From positions 71,623 to 105,203 of the forward strand of contig PJRA01000309.1 of the NCBI GenBank assembly GCA_016987375.1: a stretch of DNA of 33,581 bases, read 5' to 3'. Source of the stretch: Brachionus koreanus (lineage: Eukaryota > Rotifera > Eurotatoria > Ploima > Brachionidae). Of the stretch, positions 29,055-33,581 are shown piece by piece. The notes under the pieces are model-generated. The model was not told where the DNA came from. It searched no databases and saw nothing but the letters and a program-made list of their open reading frames with translations. Each line of letters begins with the position of its first letter. Positions within the stretch are counted from its first letter, which is position 1. The translations under genes were made by a program, and so were the position numbers.

Positions 29055-29741
29055 TTAAGGTAGATCTAAAATATCATATTTTTCATAATAAAACTGAGTA
29101 ATATTGTATGTTTTTTCTAAAGTAGCAATAAAATCAGGAAACATTTTTTTATCAGCATCAGTGCGTACCATGTGTCCAATGAGTGCATCTCGTTTAGGCA
29201 GACCGTGCATACCTATATTGGCAGCTTTTCTTATCAGCCAAGGATGATGATTAGCCAATGTTTGCTCGTAAGTTTCGATGCAAATGTTTGCTGATTTTTG
29301 TTTTTGATCAGCATTGTATAATCTTTCCAAAAATTTGTAAATAAATATTAAAGCTCTATGCAATCTAAGCAAAGTTCTGGCCCCTGATGGATGGTGCTTT
29401 AGATCATGTTTAGATTGTTTGAATTTGTTATTTTCTTGTTCATACTTGAGAAATGTTTTCAAAGTGGCATAGTGATTCGGTTCTTCTTCCATATACTTTT
29501 TAAAAATATTTATTTTCTCATTTACATCCGAAATAACAAAATAAAATATATTGCCTAAAAGGCCTAAAAATTTGTTCATCTCCTCATAAGCAAATACATA
29601 TTCTCTAATCGATATATCATCAAAATCTGAATCAACTTTTGTCTTAATCAAACATTCTTTAAATGAATGGAATAACTTTTCAGGATCGAATTGTGTCTGA
29701 TGATGGTGATGATGATGATGATGATGTTGTTCAACGCTCAT
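29055..29741 (-). CDS. CPTP: ceramide-1-phosphate transfer protein with natural poly-His
   Basis: CPTP is a GLTP-fold cytosolic protein that shuttles ceramide-1-phosphate between membranes. Single exon, 228 aa (human 214). The phosphate and ceramide contact residues of the family are in place: Asp72 and Lys76 (SDVNEKINIF), Arg122 and Arg126 (ARTLLRLHRAL), and His166 (HHPWLIRKA). The C-terminus ends YDILDLP, as in vertebrate CPTP. Near the N-terminus, residues 6-14 are nine consecutive histidines encoded by a CAT/CAC run. The stop is 165 bp before the OXSM ATG on the same strand, and the start is 189 bp after the ALG13 stop. Confidence 0.93.
   Translation of the reverse strand: MSVEQHHHHHHHHHQTQFDPEKLFHSFKECLIKTKVDSDFDDISIREYVFAYEEMNKFLGLLGNIFYFVISDVNEKINIFKKYMEEEPNHYATLKTFLKYEQENNKFKQSKHDLKHHPSGARTLLRLHRALIFIYKFLERLYNADQKQKSANICIETYEQTLANHHPWLIRKAANIGMHGLPKRDALIGHMVRTDADKKMFPDFIATLEKTYNITQFYYEKYDILDLP
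29700..29726 (-). repeat. CAT/CAC trinucleotide run encoding nine His
   Basis: Nine His codons, mainly CAT with an interrupting CAC. Trinucleotide repeats of this kind are prone to length change by replication slippage. Confidence 0.9.
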
Positions 29742-29930
29742 ATTTCTCTTTTTTCAACTAAACTTGAAATTAGTTTCAAATGCATCGCTTAAAAAGCATC
29801 TTCATCTAAAACTATTCAAGCATTTAAAATAATTCAATTTCAAAACTTGTACATTACACTTTATTTATTAAGTGTTTTTTAATTAATTGAAAATTTTTAA
29901 AATAATTATTTATTTAATAATTGATTTCAT

Positions 29931-30464
29931 TTAACTAAAAATGTTATTGTTTAAATAGTTACCAAAAAGACGAGGATTTCCAGGCTCATATTTTTTCAAT
30001 TTAAGATCAGAATCTTTTAAGCGATCAAAAGTTGTAATCAAAGATGAACAAGTTGTATAGAGTAGATAGCCCAGTTGTGACATTTTTTCAGCCAATTCAA
30101 ACTGATGATTGTCCATCAAATCCTCATTGCAAACGACTATGAGTTTTTTGTTTGCTTCTAAAGATTCTATTATGCTACCAGAACCGGCATGGCTAATCAC
30201 CAAATCTGCTTTTTTAAAATCTTCTTTTAAAGAGCTCTTAAACCGATAGGCTTCGATTTCTAGATTTTTTTTCTTTAAATTAGCAATAGAACTTTTTTCC
30301 CATGAAATATTCGGAAAAATATTTTCATGGTTACCATTGCCGATTTGAACGATAACTTTATTAAAACCATGTTTATTAAATATTTCTAAAACTTTATCGC
30401 TTAAAACTGTGTCAATCAAAAGCTCAAATTTTGTTGTGCCAACTGTAACAAAAACATTTTTCAT
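29931..30464 (-). CDS. ALG13: ALG13, UDP-GlcNAc transferase catalytic subunit
   Basis: ALG13 with the membrane protein ALG14 adds the second GlcNAc to the dolichol-linked N-glycan precursor on the cytosolic face of the ER. Single exon, 177 aa, like the short catalytic form (human 165). It starts MKNVFVTVGTTKFE, has the donor-side GNGNHENIFPN region, the glycosyltransferase-28 motif ISHAGSGSIIESLEANK and the LMDNHQFELAEKM stretch, then YLLYTT. The tudor/OTU extension of long vertebrate ALG13 is absent. It is followed on the same strand by CPTP. Confidence 0.92.
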   Translation of the reverse strand: MKNVFVTVGTTKFELLIDTVLSDKVLEIFNKHGFNKVIVQIGNGNHENIFPNISWEKSSIANLKKKNLEIEAYRFKSSLKEDFKKADLVISHAGSGSIIESLEANKKLIVVCNEDLMDNHQFELAEKMSQLGYLLYTTCSSLITTFDRLKDSDLKLKKYEPGNPRLFGNYLNNNIFS

Positions 30465-31011
30465 TTTTTTTAAATTATTAACATAAAATATTTAAAGAAA
30501 ATAAAACCAAATATTTGAATTATTCATTTTTCTTCTAAACTAGTTTTATTACATAAGAATTTTATTTTTCTAACATATGGCTAGCTTTTTTCTAAAAATA
30601 GAAAATAATTCAAAACAAATTTAAAATTAATTGTGATTTTGCTATAATATGAAAAAAAAACTTGAAAATATCATTTTAATTTTATTTTAATGGGCTTTCA
30701 AATTTAAAACTGAAAAAAAAATTAAAAATAATCTAAAATTTTTTATTCTTTTTAGCTTTTTTATAATGAAGCTAAACAAAAAAACTATCAAAAAAAATTT
30801 TCTAAACCAAACGTAAATTAAAGTTTATTTTTTTTCCAATTTGTGGTGGTTGTCATCAAATATTTCTTGTTTGGCTCCATTTTTAGATAATAAATAATTA
30901 AATAATTTGAAATGATTTTAAAATAGACATTTTGTTATTAGATTTAAAGAATTAAGTGAAAAATTAACTAATAACTTGATTCATATAAGTCTAAATATTT
31001 AAGTTAAATTT
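30465..31011. other. non-coding interval
   Basis: Spacer between the channel gene and ALG13. Apart from a 20-codon minus-strand frame near 30825-30885 with no recognisable content, nothing is seen. Confidence 0.45.
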
Positions 31012-32458
31012 TTACAAATAAGACTGCCTTATCATAGACGATTTAGTATTTCTAATAATGATCAATATATTTTTAAAAATAAAATCCATAAACTCAATTA
31101 CACTAAGAATACTCATTCCAACACAAATACCTAATATGCCTCCTAAATTACAAATTAAAAGAAAATAATTCATTGAGGGACTCTCTTGAATTAAAGTCAA
31201 ACCAATGTCATCATGAAACACATTCACTGCGACTACGCTTCTTTTGATGCTTTCATGACTAGTAAAATTCCACTTGTTTTTGTATGTTGGATTTTTAAGC
31301 ACTAATTCAGCATAGTATGGCGATGGAAATTCTGAGAAAGATATTTTACTTTTGTAATTGAAAGTTTCGCATTCATCCGGACAAAATTCAAAACATTTAA
31401 ATGTTTCATTTGAATTAATGAAATTAAAAAAGGCTTCTTGAGAACATGTCATTTGGGTGTCTTTACATGATGTAATATATTTAGCTTGTAAAGAAGTTGG
31501 ATAATAGCAACCACACTGCTGTTTTATATATTCATGATAGCACATTATTAAACATGTTTTTTGTTGATACCTTCCGAAAATATTTATTGTTTTTTTGTAT
31601 AAATCAGAGTGAAATGAATTTAATGATGTTGGATCTTGGATATTTGATTGTATGCTCTTGACTAACGACAATATCAGTCTCAAATCCATTTGACAAGCTA
31701 ATTGAATCATATTCACTGAAAATCACTGTTGAATGATTGTGTATAAACAAATGAATACCACCAGATTTGATTAAATCATTATGATCTAGAAAACCAGTAA
31801 AAAGTTCTAATCTTAAACCATATCTTTTACCAGGTATTTTGCTATGCTGTTTTGTTATAGCTTCGTTTATAATATTCCTTCCTGAATTGAACTTGCAGCA
31901 ATTACCAAAATTAGGTATTGTAAAATATTCAAAATTAGAGTTTCCACATTTTAAAATGTTAAATTCACAATTAACTATCATTTCATTTATGTTGTAACTA
32001 AAATTTGACAAATTTTCTTCATATTTAAGAATTAAGTTTGGAAAATGAAAATCTAAATCGACTAATGTTTCAAAAGTATTCTCATTTCTTAAATTAACTG
32101 ATGAAATATTATTTTTCAAAGCCTCAATTTCTATCATTAAATTTTGAATAGAGTTGTCATATTTTCTCAAATTGAAAGGATTTTTATTACAAAACGAAAC
32201 GGTTGGAAATTCGATTGATGCTTGTCGTTCATAATGAATTTTAGTGTTCACTCTAAATTCAAAAAATTCAATCAATATCTGCGTAAATTGGTAAATGCAA
32301 AAGCCAGAAGAGGCCAAAAAACATAAAATCCAGAATAGTTTTAAAAAAGTATTTTTGCTTCGAAAAATGTTTGGTAATCCATGCACTGTCGAAGATTCTA
32401 TCCAATTATTAAATTCTTCTTTAAAATTGATACCAAAAGAACTTTTTGAGGTTTCCAT
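31012..32458 (-). pseudogene. DEG/ENaC-family sodium channel subunit, interrupted by a frame break
   Basis: DEG/ENaC subunits form trimeric, amiloride-sensitive cation channels gated by peptides, acid or force. The N-terminal part (32458 down to the TGA at 31606-31604) has a short cytosolic start with STVHGLPNIF, the first membrane helix (about 40-65) and the ectodomain opening FPTVSFCNKNPFN. The C-terminal part (frame +1, ending 31012) has the cysteine-rich stretch CLIMCYHEYIKQQCGCYYP, CEFCPDEC-like sequence and the second membrane helix with a GxS-type filter (GICVGMSILSVIEF). The frames overlap at 31604-31716. The coding line seems to switch after TIKYPRSN. No intron of normal size fits. 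It could be a pseudogene, an assembly indel, or programmed +1 shifting at CTC-TGA-T. Otherwise it is complete, about 485 residues if the frames join near the stop. Confidence 0.7.
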
Positions 32459-33581
32459 TTTAAATTTTTATTTCTTCCTTCGAATTAATTCTCAAAAATT
32501 TCCGAAAAATTCTCACCAATTTATTCAACATTTTAAATTAAAAAAAAAATTTTTAAAATTTTTTTTAGAGTTAATTTAGAGCAAATACGATCAAATAAAA
32601 ATTTAAAAATTTCAAATAATGAGAATTATCGATTTCTTTTAGTTTAAAATTTTTTTCTAAAAATGATCGTTAAATATAAAAAATGCAGTCTTATTGAATA
32701 TTTAACATCTAGCATGTTTAATGTTTAATAATAAGTAGTAAAAATTTTATTAGTTAAAATTTTCAAATATAAAAACTTTTTTTCATTTTTGAAAGATTGA
32801 ATTTCATTCTTTCAAATTATTGCTGTCTTGAAATAATTTAATCAAATTCAAAAATAACCACTCTTTTTAATATTAAGCCATAGAATAACTATACATTTAT
32901 TATTAAAAAAAAAATTTATTTTATTTTTGTTTTTGCAAAATTTTAATTTTTAAATTTTTTTTAATCATTGATAAAATGCTAAAGCACTCAAAGTATAACA
33001 AATGAAATCAATTTTTTGATTAGTCAAAATTTAAAAGAGTTGGAAGATCATGTTTTGATAAAAATTCATGAAAATGAAAACTGAGAAATTGAACGTTGTA
33101 GTCTATGTTGTACTGTTGAAAATAATTGTCTGATAAATCAACAACTAAAAACAAAATTTAATCGAAAATTTGGATCAAAAATAAGTCCAATTGAATAAAA
33201 TAGAAAACTTAATTTGCCAAAAATGCATTGTAAAAGTTAACAAAAATCAGCATTTAACTTTATCAAATCAAAAAAAAATTTTAAAAAGTTAAAAAAAAAT
33301 GCATTAATTTTTCAATAAAAATTATCTGTTGGACCAGAATTTTTTTAATACGTTTTAAAAATCCAAAGTTGTAAAATTAGATGATAAAACCTAATTTCTA
33401 GAAATACCAAAAATTAAATTTTCTGTATCGAGCTTTTAGCTTGCTTGAAAAAGACTCAAATAAACTTTTTGGATAAAAATAAAAATTTCATTAAGGAAAA
33501 AATTTTTTAAATCAAATTTAAAAAAAAGCTAGTCAATTATTTAAAGTCAAAGAATTATCATTCAATCATTTCTTTGGTTAT
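32459..33581. other. AT-rich right end, no confident gene
   Basis: Probably includes the promoter of the channel gene. A plus-strand stretch (about 33010-33198) looks coding-like but has an in-frame stop (see findings). No other structure supported. Confidence 0.4.

Noticed and set aside
30825..30885. 20-codon minus-strand frame starting MEPNKKY
   Set aside because: Too short, no homology recognised, and no splice signal linking it in frame to ALG13, whose own start matches the family.
31604..31716. Normal intron joining the two halves of the DEG/ENaC gene
   Set aside because: No GT...AG pair of 50 bp or more with T-rich acceptor fits without deleting conserved residues or leaving the wrong phase.
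1..33581. CRISPR arrays, rRNA, bacterial operon features
   Set aside because: No regularly spaced repeats and no rRNA-like conserved stretches. Introns and gene content are eukaryotic.

Overview
The window looks like nuclear DNA from a small-genome invertebrate animal. It is very AT-rich, genes are dense, and most introns are tiny GT-AG introns of 54-68 bp. The gene set is metazoan: a DEG/ENaC-type channel, calaxin, a neuronal-calcium-sensor-like protein, a Ly6/uPAR-fold protein, seipin, RALGAPB and an SLC17 transporter. A rotifer such as Brachionus would fit the base composition, intron sizes and compactness. That is an inference; no sequence here names the taxon.

Left third (1-8 kb). A minus-strand run reads, from its 5' end, Pcc1/LAGE3 (KEOPS subunit), RALGAPB (four exons, 1212 aa) and seipin (two exons, 293 aa). 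Only 78 bp separate Pcc1 from RALGAPB. The 1.2-kb RALGAPB intron contains broken, coding-like sequence on the plus strand. From 8 to 10.3 kb there is non-coding AT-rich DNA holding a 192-bp MITE-like element with TTAA at both ends.

Middle (10.3-19.8 kb). Plus-strand genes are SRP68 (single exon), a transmembrane PDI-like protein without CxxC motifs, a four-EF-hand neuronal-calcium-sensor relative, and an SLC17-type anion transporter (four exons). A secreted PAN-CAP protein and the ciliary protein calaxin lie on the minus strand.

Accessory region (17.5-27.1 kb). Three genes for apparently secreted proteins share a short cysteine module of the PAN/apple type, C-x3-C-x5-C-x9-11-C. It is joined to a CAP domain, to two small EB-like cysteine modules, and to a leucine-rich-repeat array. 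A GPI-anchored Ly6-type protein lies among them. Between and within these genes are fold-back repeats, tandem duplications and an intron flanked by an 8-bp direct repeat. This looks like a locus actively assembling modular extracellular proteins and is the most interesting part of the window.

Right third (27.3-33.6 kb). A second minus-strand run comprises a DEG/ENaC-like channel with a mid-gene frame break, ALG13 (UDP-GlcNAc transferase subunit), CPTP (ceramide-1-phosphate transfer protein with a natural nine-His run) and OXSM (mitochondrial-type beta-ketoacyl synthase). The last 1.1 kb has no confident gene.

All exon joins were worked out by hand from GT/AG signals, phase and remembered family sequence. 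Homology statements are recognition, not database searches.
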